Below are positions 24,210-32,778 of a stretch of 62,431 nucleotides of DNA, piece by piece. The notes beneath the pieces were generated by a model. It was not told where the DNA came from. It did not search any database and worked only from the letters and a program-made list of their open reading frames with translations. Source of the DNA: Candidatus Altarchaeota archaeon (GTDB lineage Archaea; Altiarchaeota; Altiarchaeia; IMC4; QMZM01); NCBI GenBank assembly GCA_016931955.1, contig JAFGDV010000015.1, forward strand, positions 1 through 62,431, read 5' to 3'. A program made the position numbers and the translations under genes. The stretch's first letter is position 1; every line of letters begins with the position of its first letter.

Positions 24210-25154
24210 ATGAACAGCATGTATTCGATCACTTTCGGTGGTATGGATTTAACTATTGATCTGACCTCCTTCATCCAGGATGTGTGGAGTATAGTACTCC
24301 TTATAATGCTCTTTATAATAGGTTACTTTGTGGGCTACTTTGTTGTCTCGAATCTTATCAAAAGGCTTCTGTTGGTAGAGAAGCTTCAGGTGCAGCTGGT
24401 AAGGTATGGGGCAACGACGACGAGCATGTGGAGATCGATTGTAGATTTCACAGCAATGTACGCTACCTGGTTCGTTGTCTTCTTTTTCCTTGCGCTGGCG
24501 TATGAAAGGATCCCTTTCCTTGGCGACCTGTTCTCTGGGGTTGTGATCCCGTTGACGAAGTTGATTTCCTTGATAATATGTGGTCTATTGATCGGCAGTT
24601 TTGTAGGCAAGCTTACGAAGGATAGCCTGGTAACCATCGGTTTGGAAGATGGTCTAGCGAGATATAAGATTGGCGACACACTCGGCGGGGTGCCTGTGTC
24701 AAGTGTTCTTGCGACAATAGCTAAGTGGTTTTCATTCCTCTTGTTTGTGACCGAAGCATACAGGCAGATCCTGGTGGGGGTGGGAGGGGATTCTGAGATC
24801 ATAAATGCATTGAAGGGATTGCTGAATTATGTACCAAACGCCCTGTTGGGGATCCTTGTTTTGGTTGTTTCCCTGATCGTTGCAAATTTTGCGTCAGCTA
24901 GGATAAGGCAGAGGATGCCGAGTTTCGGTGAATTGTTCCCAACGGTCATTGAGATAGTGATAATCTTCTTCGGCGTGGTTCTTGCACTGCCCAGAATCTT
25001 CGGTATAGACGACCCAACGGTTTTCCTGGCATCGATGGCAGTTATGGCGGGGTCTTTTCTGATATTGATGGTCGGTGTTGCATTGGGATTGGCCATTGCC
25101 ATAGGTCTGGGTTTTAAGAGCTATGCTGAGAAGGCGGCTGAGAAGCTTAAATAA
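24210..25154 (+). CDS. Membrane protein with MscS-type TM repeats
   Basis: The 314-residue product has about six to eight membrane helices. Two parts (LIMLFIIGYFVGYFVVSNLIKR and LGILVLVVSLIVANFASARI) match the conserved helix repeat found in mechanosensitive-channel-like proteins, and the last helix (LGLAIAIGLGFKSYAEKAA) recalls the MscS pore helix. The cytoplasmic MscS beta domain is missing, so gating must differ. A clear ribosome binding site (GAGGTGATGAT) precedes ATG 24210. Confidence 0.75.
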   Translation: MNSMYSITFGGMDLTIDLTSFIQDVWSIVLLIMLFIIGYFVGYFVVSNLIKRLLLVEKLQVQLVRYGATTTSMWRSIVDFTAMYATWFVVFFFLALAYERIPFLGDLFSGVVIPLTKLISLIICGLLIGSFVGKLTKDSLVTIGLEDGLARYKIGDTLGGVPVSSVLATIAKWFSFLLFVTEAYRQILVGVGGDSEIINALKGLLNYVPNALLGILVLVVSLIVANFASARIRQRMPSFGELFPTVIEIVIIFFGVVLALPRIFGIDDPTVFLASMAVMAGSFLILMVGVALGLAIAIGLGFKSYAEKAAEKLK

Positions 25155-25163
25155 CCCAGTCTA

Positions 25164-25841
25164 TCATATCTTTATCTCATCTGGTTTCCTGTAGACTTGG
25201 ATGCCCTCCATAGTCCCCAGTCTCTTAGTGTTCTCTATGTCAATATCTCGTATGTGTATCCTGACCTTCTTGCCGAAGCTTATCGCAGAATACGTGCATT
25301 CTTCCACGCATTTCTTGCAGGCGTTGCACTTTAACATGTTCGCCCTCACCCTATCATCCCTGTAGATGGCTTTCTTTGGGCAGTTCATGAGCGGAGGGCA
25401 TGTTTCGCAGTTCCTGCAAAGCATCGGGTCTATTACCAGCGGAAGCATTGTCTCCTGAGTCTTCTTGTAATCCGTTGGGACCACATGGAGGGGGGTTCCG
25501 CTCTTGACCGCTTGTGCGGCGATGTTGCTTACAAGGGAGTCGGCGACTCCTGTAACTATTTTTGCCACGGTGTTTGCAGTACAGGGAGATACTATAACGA
25601 GGTCGTATTCCTTCTTAGCGAGCCTTCCGACCAGGGGAGAGCTGGATCCTTGTTCGTCTTCCATGAACACATCCTTGAAGTCTCTCTCTATCTGGTCAAG
25701 GAGGCCGTACATCTCTGCCACCTCACAGCCCGCTCCAGAAAAAGCTACTGCTATCTTGTTCCCTCTCATGTTTTTCCGCATGAAGTCAGCGCTTTCTTGG
25801 AGTAGGTGGCCTGCTCCCGTCACACACCAGAGAACATGCAT
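25164..25841 (-). CDS. dmrX: Flavoprotein with two iron-sulfur motifs, DmrX-like
   Basis: The product is 225 residues. An FMN-binding flavodoxin-like domain of the UbiX/Dfp type (VLWCVTGAGHLLQES, VSPCTANTVAKIVTG) covers residues 1-140, then two ferredoxin motifs (CRNCETCPPLMNCP and CNACKKCVEECT). It matches the archaeal flavoproteins that include dihydromethanopterin reductase of Methanosarcina, which makes tetrahydromethanopterin. This suggests a methanopterin-using archaeon. Function beyond the family is not certain. It is divergent from the gene at 25876 with a 34-base gap. Confidence 0.82.
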   Translation of the reverse strand: MHVLWCVTGAGHLLQESADFMRKNMRGNKIAVAFSGAGCEVAEMYGLLDQIERDFKDVFMEDEQGSSSPLVGRLAKKEYDLVIVSPCTANTVAKIVTGVADSLVSNIAAQAVKSGTPLHVVPTDYKKTQETMLPLVIDPMLCRNCETCPPLMNCPKKAIYRDDRVRANMLKCNACKKCVEECTYSAISFGKKVRIHIRDIDIENTKRLGTMEGIQVYRKPDEIKI

Positions 25842-25875
25842 TTTATTTATAATGTTCTAAAGTGATATATCTACT

Positions 25876-26364
25876 ATGTTAAAGATTATCAAATCCGTGG
25901 ATAATAATGGATTCGTCTACTCCCCATTTGTCGTGATCGTGCTAGTGGTCATCTCGTTAGCCTTCGCAGTCCACTTTATGGAGATAGAGAAGCTCCAGAT
26001 CGAAGGGATACAGGTGGAGGCGCAGGTAAACAAAGCCGTCCTAGACATGGAAGAGCTGAAATCGAACACAAACACAATAGCCCTCCATCTATCATATCAG
26101 GCGATCTCAACAAAAGAAAACAACACAACAGAGGAGCTCAGAGAAGAAATAGAGAACAAACTGAATGAATACGTAAGCAACCACAGACCAGCTGAGGTGT
26201 CAACAATAGAGGGAAACTATTCCATCTCATTGGAAAAGCTACCCAACGACTACCTGTTAGTGAAAACCTCCAAAGCGCCTAAGGCATGCATAGAAAACCA
26301 ACTCATCAGTTTATGCTCCAACCTGAGCATAGAACGCATAGTAGACAGAAAATGGACCAACTAG
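25876..26364 (+). CDS. Membrane-anchored, possibly pilin-like protein
   Basis: The 162-residue product has one N-terminal helix (FVVIVLVVISLAFAVHF, about 18-35) after a short polar start (KSVDNNGF), then a helical stalk and an outer part with a Cys pair (CIENQLISLC). The layout resembles type IV pilin-like proteins, where processing occurs at Gly-Phe, but the basic residue expected just before the cut is not there. It overlaps the next gene by 13 bases, so they are one operon. Confidence 0.55.
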   Translation: MLKIIKSVDNNGFVYSPFVVIVLVVISLAFAVHFMEIEKLQIEGIQVEAQVNKAVLDMEELKSNTNTIALHLSYQAISTKENNTTEELREEIENKLNEYVSNHRPAEVSTIEGNYSISLEKLPNDYLLVKTSKAPKACIENQLISLCSNLSIERIVDRKWTN

Positions 26365-26975
26365 CCCTCTTCGTGGACCAGGTGATAATATTGTTGCTGA
26401 TGCTAACAGGCATGTTGGTAGGGGAATCCGCCACCTCGTCACTTTTCGGCTACGTCAGAGGGAAGACGAAGCAGTTACTATACCTGCTGTTCTTCGTCGT
26501 CTTCATAGTCTTCGGCAACTATCTGCCATCCCTTATGGGGCTCCCCAACCTCAGCTTCCTTGATTCCATAATACTATTCAGCGTCTGGGGATTTCTGTCA
26601 GTCTTCTTCAGCAGAACCCTCATTTTCCTGCTTGATCACTCGACTAGCTTCCTCAGGGGACTGAATAAGGGGGGAAAAAACAAGATAACAGTGGATGCAC
26701 AGAATCTGATAAGACACCTTCGACAGAAGGGGCTGAACTGGAAGGAAATAAACTCCATCCTCTCTGACCTCACGGGTTCGAGCAAGAAGGCCGAATCCCT
26801 GCAGAAGAAGGCGGAAAATGGCAGGCTTAACAAGAAGATCCCAATAAACCCCCACGAGCTTACGGTAGCCGTGCATGGTATAGGATTTACCGCGGAAGAA
26901 ATAACCGATCTGCTAGTTAGAGCCTTCAGCCTGACCCCTGAGCAGGCAGCGAACATATGGCGGGAATCCACCTAA
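26352..26975 (+). CDS. Four-helix membrane protein with helical tail
   Basis: The 207-residue product has about four membrane helices in the first 110 residues, then a soluble tail with two similar halves (RHLRQKGLNWKEINSILSDL, and AVHGIGFTAEEITDLLVRAF), each like a small helix-turn-helix or UBA-type fold. I chose ATG 26352; the frame is open further upstream, but that part overlaps the previous gene in another frame. The family is not recognised. It is coupled to the pilin-like gene before it. Confidence 0.55.
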   Translation: MDQLALFVDQVIILLLMLTGMLVGESATSSLFGYVRGKTKQLLYLLFFVVFIVFGNYLPSLMGLPNLSFLDSIILFSVWGFLSVFFSRTLIFLLDHSTSFLRGLNKGGKNKITVDAQNLIRHLRQKGLNWKEINSILSDLTGSSKKAESLQKKAENGRLNKKIPINPHELTVAVHGIGFTAEEITDLLVRAFSLTPEQAANIWREST

Positions 26976-27037
26976 CAACCCCAAACTCCCACTAATCTGG
27001 CTGCCATATTTACGTTCTCTCGTCCAGTAATATAATG

Positions 27038-27108
27038 CCCCTCACAGGGTCACCTTAGCTGAGAGATGAAATGATTTTTGATCGATGAATCTGGGGGTTA
27101 GTGAGGGG
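27038..27108. other. Structured intergenic element, possible small RNA
   Basis: CCCCTCAC (27038-27045) pairs perfectly with GTGAGGGG (27101-27108) across a 55-base interior that contains GATGAAATGATTTTTGATCGATGA, rich in GA/TGAT steps like a kink-turn, and an ACA lies three bases after the stem. That set recalls archaeal H/ACA guide RNAs, but I could not build a convincing upper stem. The strand is not known. The stretch from 26976 to 27157 has no ORF. Confidence 0.3.
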
Positions 27109-27157
27109 TTACACATTCAAGTATCTATTTATGTTCGTATTCCACATATTTTAACCT

Positions 27158-28639
27158 ATGAACTATAGATTGGTTCTATCCTCTTTGGTTGTTTTTGTTT
27201 TGTCCACATCTATAGCGGATGCGTTATCTATGACGGCCGTGGATATAGTCCCAAGCAACCAGCTTTATCTTGATGACTCATTCTCGGTGCATGTTAAACT
27301 CAACGGTAATAGCTGCAAATGGCAGGTACGCTTTACCCTAGACGGTAAACCCTTCAACACCAGCATCTACCTGCGGAACGGTACAAGATATATACCTTGC
27401 AGCACAAAGGAGACTGATTCAGGTGTGTGGGATCTGAAGAAAAAACCGCTCACACCCGGAAACCACGTCGTCAAGGTAGAGCTCTATGAGCCAGGCACGT
27501 CCTCTCCTGAGTGGGGCCTTCTTGTATACGAAAAATCCACTTCAATACTGAGGATATATGACGCCTTCAGGGCAACGACAACAACGACCTCGACCACTAC
27601 CTCGACGACGAGGAAAACAACCACATCAACAACGACCTCGACGACTTCAACCACGACCTCGACGACGAAGCCAGTCGCATACCTTGAACACGAGGATGAA
27701 GAATACGGCTTCAGGCTGACATACCCCGACACCTGGAAGAAAAAAGAGGAGATTAAATGGGCTGTGTTGTTTACGACCCCCTTCGACGAAGAAGCCAAGA
27801 TACCTGACATATACCAGGAGAGGGTTGGGGTGTCCGTCCAGAAGGTGTCATCGGATGCGACGCTTGAATCATTTACAGCCTCCTCGATAGATTCACTGAA
27901 ATCAGTTTCAGGATTCGAGGTCATCGACTCCAGTAACGTTACCTTTGCAGGTCAGGAGGCTCGTCAAGTGGTCTATGAGTTCAGGATGTATCCCCTAGAC
28001 ATGAAGGCTTTGAGGGTCTATACGATAAGGAACGACTATGCCTATGTGTTGGTCTACGAGGCGGAGGATAAGAGTTATTCTAAATACCTAGAAGATTTCA
28101 GTAAACTCAAGGATTCCTTCCAGATCTTGGCGGAGCCAACCACAACGACCACCACATCAACTACGACAACAACGTCATCATCTACCACCACAACAACCCA
28201 GCCGGGCATATACACTACGCTTCTGTCCAATATCGGGTTGATTGCCGTAGTAGCCATCATCGTCGTAGTCGCACTATTTTTCGTGTTAAGGCAGCTGACC
28301 AGACCAAAAGAGAGGAAGACAAAAACCATTGCCGCAAAATCGAGGGTCGTGTCTGAGGAGGACATATCTAGAGATGAAATCCTTGACGAGGTCATGAGGA
28401 AAACACCGAGCATTGTATCAGAGGATAAATCCATTAAAAGAGAAGTTAGGACGACTACAGCTGACTTAGGGGATGAAGACCTGAGGAGGCTTAAGGAACT
28501 GGAAGAAGAGATAACCCGACTGGAGAAGGAGACAGCAAAGGATAAAAAGGAGAGCGTCTGGGACGCAGAGGGTTCCGAGGAATCCGTAGAGAAGGGCACT
28601 AAGAGCAAGAAGAAATCTGATGAAGGGAATTCGGGGTGA
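27158..28639 (+). CDS. Surface protein with PsbP-like domain and Thr linkers
   Basis: The product is 493 residues. Signal peptide (about 1-22), an Ig-like beta domain (about 23-135) with one Cys pair, a Thr/Ser linker, a PsbP/Mog1-like domain beginning YGFRLTYPDTWKK (about 190-325), a second Thr linker, one membrane helix (about 359-381) and a charged, helical cytoplasmic tail of about 110 residues. The Thr linkers are probable O-glycan sites. It therefore spans the membrane with sensor-like outer domains and an inner coiled coil. The binding partner is unknown. Confidence 0.75.
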   Translation: MNYRLVLSSLVVFVLSTSIADALSMTAVDIVPSNQLYLDDSFSVHVKLNGNSCKWQVRFTLDGKPFNTSIYLRNGTRYIPCSTKETDSGVWDLKKKPLTPGNHVVKVELYEPGTSSPEWGLLVYEKSTSILRIYDAFRATTTTTSTTTSTTRKTTTSTTTSTTSTTTSTTKPVAYLEHEDEEYGFRLTYPDTWKKKEEIKWAVLFTTPFDEEAKIPDIYQERVGVSVQKVSSDATLESFTASSIDSLKSVSGFEVIDSSNVTFAGQEARQVVYEFRMYPLDMKALRVYTIRNDYAYVLVYEAEDKSYSKYLEDFSKLKDSFQILAEPTTTTTTSTTTTTSSSTTTTTQPGIYTTLLSNIGLIAVVAIIVVVALFFVLRQLTRPKERKTKTIAAKSRVVSEEDISRDEILDEVMRKTPSIVSEDKSIKREVRTTTADLGDEDLRRLKELEEEITRLEKETAKDKKESVWDAEGSEESVEKGTKSKKKSDEGNSG

Positions 28640-28643
28640 TGCG

Positions 28644-29357
28644 TTAGACAATAAACTCATGCTCTTTCTCTGTTTTCTTTCCATCCACTTCTAGAGTCCT
28701 CTTTAGTAAGCCCTTTCTTTTGGCATGAATTCGTGCCATCGCATAGTTTCCCATGTATTCCTCTGGTATGATTATATCCCCTATAGAATATCTGTGGGTG
28801 ATGTGTATCCCCTTGAATTCTTCATCAGTTAGATCAAAGCAGAATTCATCAATAACAGACTTAAGTCTTTTTATGTCGAAGACAGCGGAGCAGAATTTCT
28901 GATCAAATCCGGATCCGAGTTTTTGGGGCTTCTTTTTTGTTTTCAGGTTCTCTCTTCCAATAGCAGGGTTTAGGTCGAGGAGTATCTGGGCATCGGGGAA
29001 TTCAGAATATATCTTAGACAGATTCTCCGCCGGAACGGAGCCTTTGACCTGTAGTGTGTAGACTCCCTTCTTTTTTGAGGATTTCGTTACAGTTATGTTG
29101 TTCTCTGATAGATGGCTTGTTATGTCCTCCCATGATATGATGCTCCCTGATATATTGAATTCATCGCGTGAATCCTTTGTCATAATCCAACCGAGAGAGT
29201 TCACGTAGTCATCGGATGAGGAGATTTTTATCATATTGCCTTCGTTTCTTATCGTCATTATGGGTCCCTGGAATTCACCCCTCCCGTATTTGATGAACTT
29301 CTTGTGTATATATTCCTTCTCAGGGTTTCTTTGGATTATTTCCTTGATGAAGTGCAT
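28644..29357 (-). CDS. Conserved-looking protein coupled to top6A
   Basis: The 237-residue product is soluble and mixed alpha/beta (KFIKYGRGEFQGPIMTIR at the start, then ISWEDITSHLSENNITV). No enzyme motif is seen. I take ATG 29355-29357, one base after the top6A stop, rather than the frame-open extension inside top6A. The tight coupling to top6A/top6B suggests a link to topoisomerase VI or its expression. I have an impression of similar archaeal proteins without a function but cannot name them. Confidence 0.65.
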   Translation of the reverse strand: MHFIKEIIQRNPEKEYIHKKFIKYGRGEFQGPIMTIRNEGNMIKISSSDDYVNSLGWIMTKDSRDEFNISGSIISWEDITSHLSENNITVTKSSKKKGVYTLQVKGSVPAENLSKIYSEFPDAQILLDLNPAIGRENLKTKKKPQKLGSGFDQKFCSAVFDIKRLKSVIDEFCFDLTDEEFKGIHITHRYSIGDIIIPEEYMGNYAMARIHAKRKGLLKRTLEVDGKKTEKEHEFIV

Positions 29358-29358
29358 T

Positions 29359-30438
29359 TTAGGGCAGAAGCTGTTTTTTCGTAATCTTTGTTGGAAGATA
29401 CTCCTCTGCAACGAACTCCAGTGATTTGGATGCGAGGGCCTGTTGCTCTATCCTAACGCCTTTACTTGACATCAAGGCTAATTGTTCTTTCCATTCCTTC
29501 TTCTGGAACCATGGGTACTGCAGCAACTCGCTGATCCTCTTCTTGTCCACGTCCTTCAGTTTTTCCGTGACCTTTTCGAGGTCGTAGGCGTCGATGTCAG
29601 TCATAGTCATCCCTATGAGCTGCATCTTGGGCGTTCCCAGTCTCTTGGATTCGTGGGCCAATGCCATAGAGCCAGCCTTCATGACGGAGTAGATGTAATA
29701 ACCCCATGGATCTCCGTCGGTGAACATTATCGCAGGCAGCTTTAATTCATGGGTCAGTCTGTGGACCAGCCTCCTGCATCCACGGGCTGCCTGACCCTTC
29801 GTTGAAACCATTATGCAATTGTTTTTGAGGTGGTATTTTTCTTCCACCAGACGGTCGAACATGGCGCCAGTCTCTATCACGAGGATGTATTCTGCATCAA
29901 ATTCATGGAATTTGTAGTGCTCGACTATCGATGGAATAGAAAGACCTGATCTTCCGAGCTTTGAGCAGTCTATGAAGTCACCCGAGTCTTCTACTGTGAG
30001 CTTTCCAATCAGTGTGCCTTTATCGTCCGCCTTCAGGTGCAGCTCCTCTCTCAGGACACCCAGTGAAGTCTCAAGGTCGACTATCAAGGGATCCGATTCG
30101 TTCTGGTCTTCGAAGGTGTTCTCCTTCGTGTCCGCTATAGTGTGCTTCAGCTGGTAGTATAGTTCCCTTATGCTTGCTGTCTTCTCCCTTGACACAAGCT
30201 CCTTGCATTTTGTGGCGATCAATATGGTCTGCATGAATTTCCTTGAGTGAGCGACGTTCAGGAACGATCTGGTAGACGTCTTGTCACCCAACTCGAGCAG
30301 GTTCTTCTCCTCGTTGAAGTGTATGTTGCCTATGCTCCGCTGGGGCAGACTTATCTTGGGTGACTCGTTCAGCATGATATCCTCTGTTATTTCCTTGCCT
30401 AGGTTGGTTAGTCTTGATATAACCTTCTGGTCTTCCAT
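29359..30438 (-). CDS. top6A: DNA topoisomerase VI subunit A
   Basis: The 359-residue product has a winged-helix domain with the catalytic Tyr in RELYYQLKHT (about residue 90) and a Toprim domain with the metal motif TDGDPWGYY (about 230), as in Spo11. It cuts one DNA duplex to pass another. I take ATG 30436-30438 (MEDQKVISRL); the longer open frame would run into top6B. It lies 4 bases after top6B. Confidence 0.95.
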   Translation of the reverse strand: MEDQKVISRLTNLGKEITEDIMLNESPKISLPQRSIGNIHFNEEKNLLELGDKTSTRSFLNVAHSRKFMQTILIATKCKELVSREKTASIRELYYQLKHTIADTKENTFEDQNESDPLIVDLETSLGVLREELHLKADDKGTLIGKLTVEDSGDFIDCSKLGRSGLSIPSIVEHYKFHEFDAEYILVIETGAMFDRLVEEKYHLKNNCIMVSTKGQAARGCRRLVHRLTHELKLPAIMFTDGDPWGYYIYSVMKAGSMALAHESKRLGTPKMQLIGMTMTDIDAYDLEKVTEKLKDVDKKRISELLQYPWFQKKEWKEQLALMSSKGVRIEQQALASKSLEFVAEEYLPTKITKKQLLP

Positions 30439-30442
30439 CTTT

Positions 30443-32116
30443 TTATTCCTCCTCAGTTGTAAAATCAGCTTCAGGGATTTCTGAGTCGTCCTCGCTCTCG
30501 CCCTCGAGCATAGTTTCCATTTCCGACTCATTGGCCTCCTCTTCCTCGAGGTCCATGCCGGTTATCCTCTCATCCACGAGCTTTTGAAGCGCTTTCCGGA
30601 TTTTTTCTTCGTTCTTGTTCGAGAGTTGCGCGAGCGCTGAAGCAAGCTCTGAGCCGTATCTCAGCAGTATCTGTTTTTTGGCTTCCTTCTCCAAGGCCCT
30701 TCTCTTACGTGAGTGATAGAGCTGGAATCTCCTGCCAACCTCCATCAGAGCGAACCTTACCTCCTTCATTATCTTCCTATCCTCTGCGATGCTCTGTTTT
30801 CCGGCCGAGATGTAGGGTATGTGAGTTGAAAGCACGTTCACGAAAACAGTTACCGGTGAATTCTCGAAGTCTTTTATGCCGTACCTCTTCCAGTCGACGG
30901 AGGAAACAGCCTTGGTGATTGCGCAGCCTCCTGCATCGAAGAGTAACGGCGCTTTGTTCGCGAAACGCATCAACTCATATCTTGTTCCCTCGCCGACGTT
31001 CCGCCCAGCCTGTCCGCCAACCGCTATGGCGACCTCGACCTGGAATGGGATGCCGCCTGAATGGACCTTCGGCGGTCTGGTCAGAACCGCCTCGAATTCA
31101 GGGTCCAGGATGTTTAGCACCGCATTCCTCACATGCTCCTCTCCTATAGCCTCCAAGCCTTCCATGGAAGGCGCAAGAAACTTTGTCTTCTCTATGGCGT
31201 TTATTATCTCCTCGCATTCGCTCCAAGTCAGCTTTCTGGGGTTCTTGTCGAGGTCGAAGCTCACATACTCTTGGATCTCCTTAACCTTTGCGTTGCTCAT
31301 CCTGGAGAGCGAGGTCACGAGGAAGGAGTTCGCCTTCCGCGCCTTGGTCGCCTTCGCCATGTTTATGATCTCGTCAACCTCCAGCCCCTTCGGATGGGCC
31401 CTCACTGGAACGGGCGGCTTCGGGATCTTCTCGCTTGATCGGTCAAAGATGGTTTTCCTCCCTTCCGGGTCGATGAACGTTATCCTCGTATGTGGGTTTG
31501 CTATGGCCGTCCTCCGCAGATACTCGAATGGTCCCCTTTCGCCTAGGTTGAACTTGACGCCCTTGACTTCGATACCTATCCCTGTCCCTCGCCAGTATTC
31601 GCTGTACTCCTCGTGTTTGAGTATGTCTGCCTTGTTTTTTGTTATGTCTATCATCAGCTCTATCTCATGGACTTTGCCGTTGCCGGTGGACGTTTTTACC
31701 TTGATTGGTTTGCCGGTGGTTATCTGTGAGAACAAGGTGACACCCGCTACTCCAATACCCTGCTGCCCCCTCAGCTGCACGTTCCGGTGGAATTTGGTTC
31801 CTGCGAGCATCTTACCGAAGACGTCGGGGACATGCTTTATTGGGATACCAGGGCCGTTGTCCGACCCGCTTACACGGTAATGTTCCACACCCAAGGAGTC
31901 GATGCCTATCTGGATTTCCGGGAGTATCCCTGCTTCCTCGCACGCATCCAGCGCGTTTGTCACGATCTCATGGACTATGGTGGTTAATGACCTCAACTTG
32001 CCTGAGTAGCCGAGGTGTGCACGGTTTTTCCTGAAGAATTCGGTTATTGAGGTTTCTCTGAATTCCTTGAACAGGTCATCTGCTTCTCTCTCGTTTCCAG
32101 CGGTCATGTTCACCAT
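30443..32116 (-). CDS. top6B: DNA topoisomerase VI subunit B
   Basis: The 557-residue product has a GHKL ATPase domain (EIVTNALDACEEAG, SDNGPGIP, RGQQGIGVAG), a helix-two-turn-helix part and a transducer domain with the switch Lys region (ISAGKQSIAED). The C-terminal 45 residues are acidic and disordered. ATP-driven dimerisation of B closes the gate on the DNA cut by A. The start may be ATG 32116 or ATG 32107 (MTAGNEREA); the TATA box (TTTTTAAG, about 32127-32134) is closer to ideal for the second. Confidence 0.96.
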   Translation of the reverse strand: MVNMTAGNEREADDLFKEFRETSITEFFRKNRAHLGYSGKLRSLTTIVHEIVTNALDACEEAGILPEIQIGIDSLGVEHYRVSGSDNGPGIPIKHVPDVFGKMLAGTKFHRNVQLRGQQGIGVAGVTLFSQITTGKPIKVKTSTGNGKVHEIELMIDITKNKADILKHEEYSEYWRGTGIGIEVKGVKFNLGERGPFEYLRRTAIANPHTRITFIDPEGRKTIFDRSSEKIPKPPVPVRAHPKGLEVDEIINMAKATKARKANSFLVTSLSRMSNAKVKEIQEYVSFDLDKNPRKLTWSECEEIINAIEKTKFLAPSMEGLEAIGEEHVRNAVLNILDPEFEAVLTRPPKVHSGGIPFQVEVAIAVGGQAGRNVGEGTRYELMRFANKAPLLFDAGGCAITKAVSSVDWKRYGIKDFENSPVTVFVNVLSTHIPYISAGKQSIAEDRKIMKEVRFALMEVGRRFQLYHSRKRRALEKEAKKQILLRYGSELASALAQLSNKNEEKIRKALQKLVDERITGMDLEEEEANESEMETMLEGESEDDSEIPEADFTTEEE

Positions 32117-32176
32117 CCGTCAAAGGCTTAAAAATATTGGGATTTCAGCTATAAAACTGTGAACATGAACCCACAT

Positions 32177-32710
32177 TCATTCCTCAAGAAGCCCTTCATA
32201 TTTTAACAGATCATCTTGATGTCTGCTGGATTTTTCCAGGAACTGGTATACTACAGAATGCCGTGCCCCTTTGATCAGCCTTATTATAGCCTCCTTTGCG
32301 ACCTGTACGTTGTCGTATCCGCCTATTACCCCCACGCTTTTCCCATACACTGATATGTTGGTGTGGGTTATACCTTCGATAAACGCCCGCGTTTTCCCTT
32401 TCCTGCCTATGATGCGCCCCTTCTTCCTTGCGAGCTCTCTCTCAGATCTCAGGAAATCCATTAAAGGCATGATCTCCAGAACATTGTCTTCATTAAGCAG
32501 CCTGAAAGCTATCTCAGGGCTGAATCCACGCCCGATAGCGAGTGCTATATCCCTAGCAGTTAGTAACCCGATATCTTCCCCATCGATGGACACGTTGCCA
32601 TCCTCTATGGTTATCTTGGTGTTTGTTTCCTTCTCTATCCTCTTCTTAACCTCACCATGTGTTCCGATCAAGACTGCGACCCTGTCTTCTGGTATCCTCA
32701 GATACTGCAT
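32177..32710 (-). CDS. KH-domain RNA-binding protein, Pno1/Dim2 type
   Basis: The 177-residue product carries two KH domains: RVAVLIGTHGEVKKRIE (about 10-26) with a modified GxxG loop, and GRIIGRKGKTRAFIEG (about 98-113) with a classic one. It matches the archaeal homologue of Pno1/Dim2, which binds near the 3' end of 16S rRNA in small-subunit assembly and in archaea also touches translation initiation factor 2. A TATA-like TTAAAAGG precedes it on the minus strand. Confidence 0.9.
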   Translation of the reverse strand: MQYLRIPEDRVAVLIGTHGEVKKRIEKETNTKITIEDGNVSIDGEDIGLLTARDIALAIGRGFSPEIAFRLLNEDNVLEIMPLMDFLRSERELARKKGRIIGRKGKTRAFIEGITHTNISVYGKSVGVIGGYDNVQVAKEAIIRLIKGARHSVVYQFLEKSSRHQDDLLKYEGLLEE

Positions 32711-32778
32711 ACGTTACCTATTGGATTAAATCTCTTAAAAGGGGCTTTATTTAGCCTTATGGGGATTAATTAACCAAG

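Noticed and set aside
27560..27680. Microsatellite-like run of ACA/ACG/ACC codons
   Set aside because: It encodes a Thr linker in frame, and a second such linker lies later in the same gene; no separate repeat element is needed.
30876..31880. 334-codon plus-strand ORF
   Set aside because: It is antisense to top6B, which is certain by its GHKL motifs.
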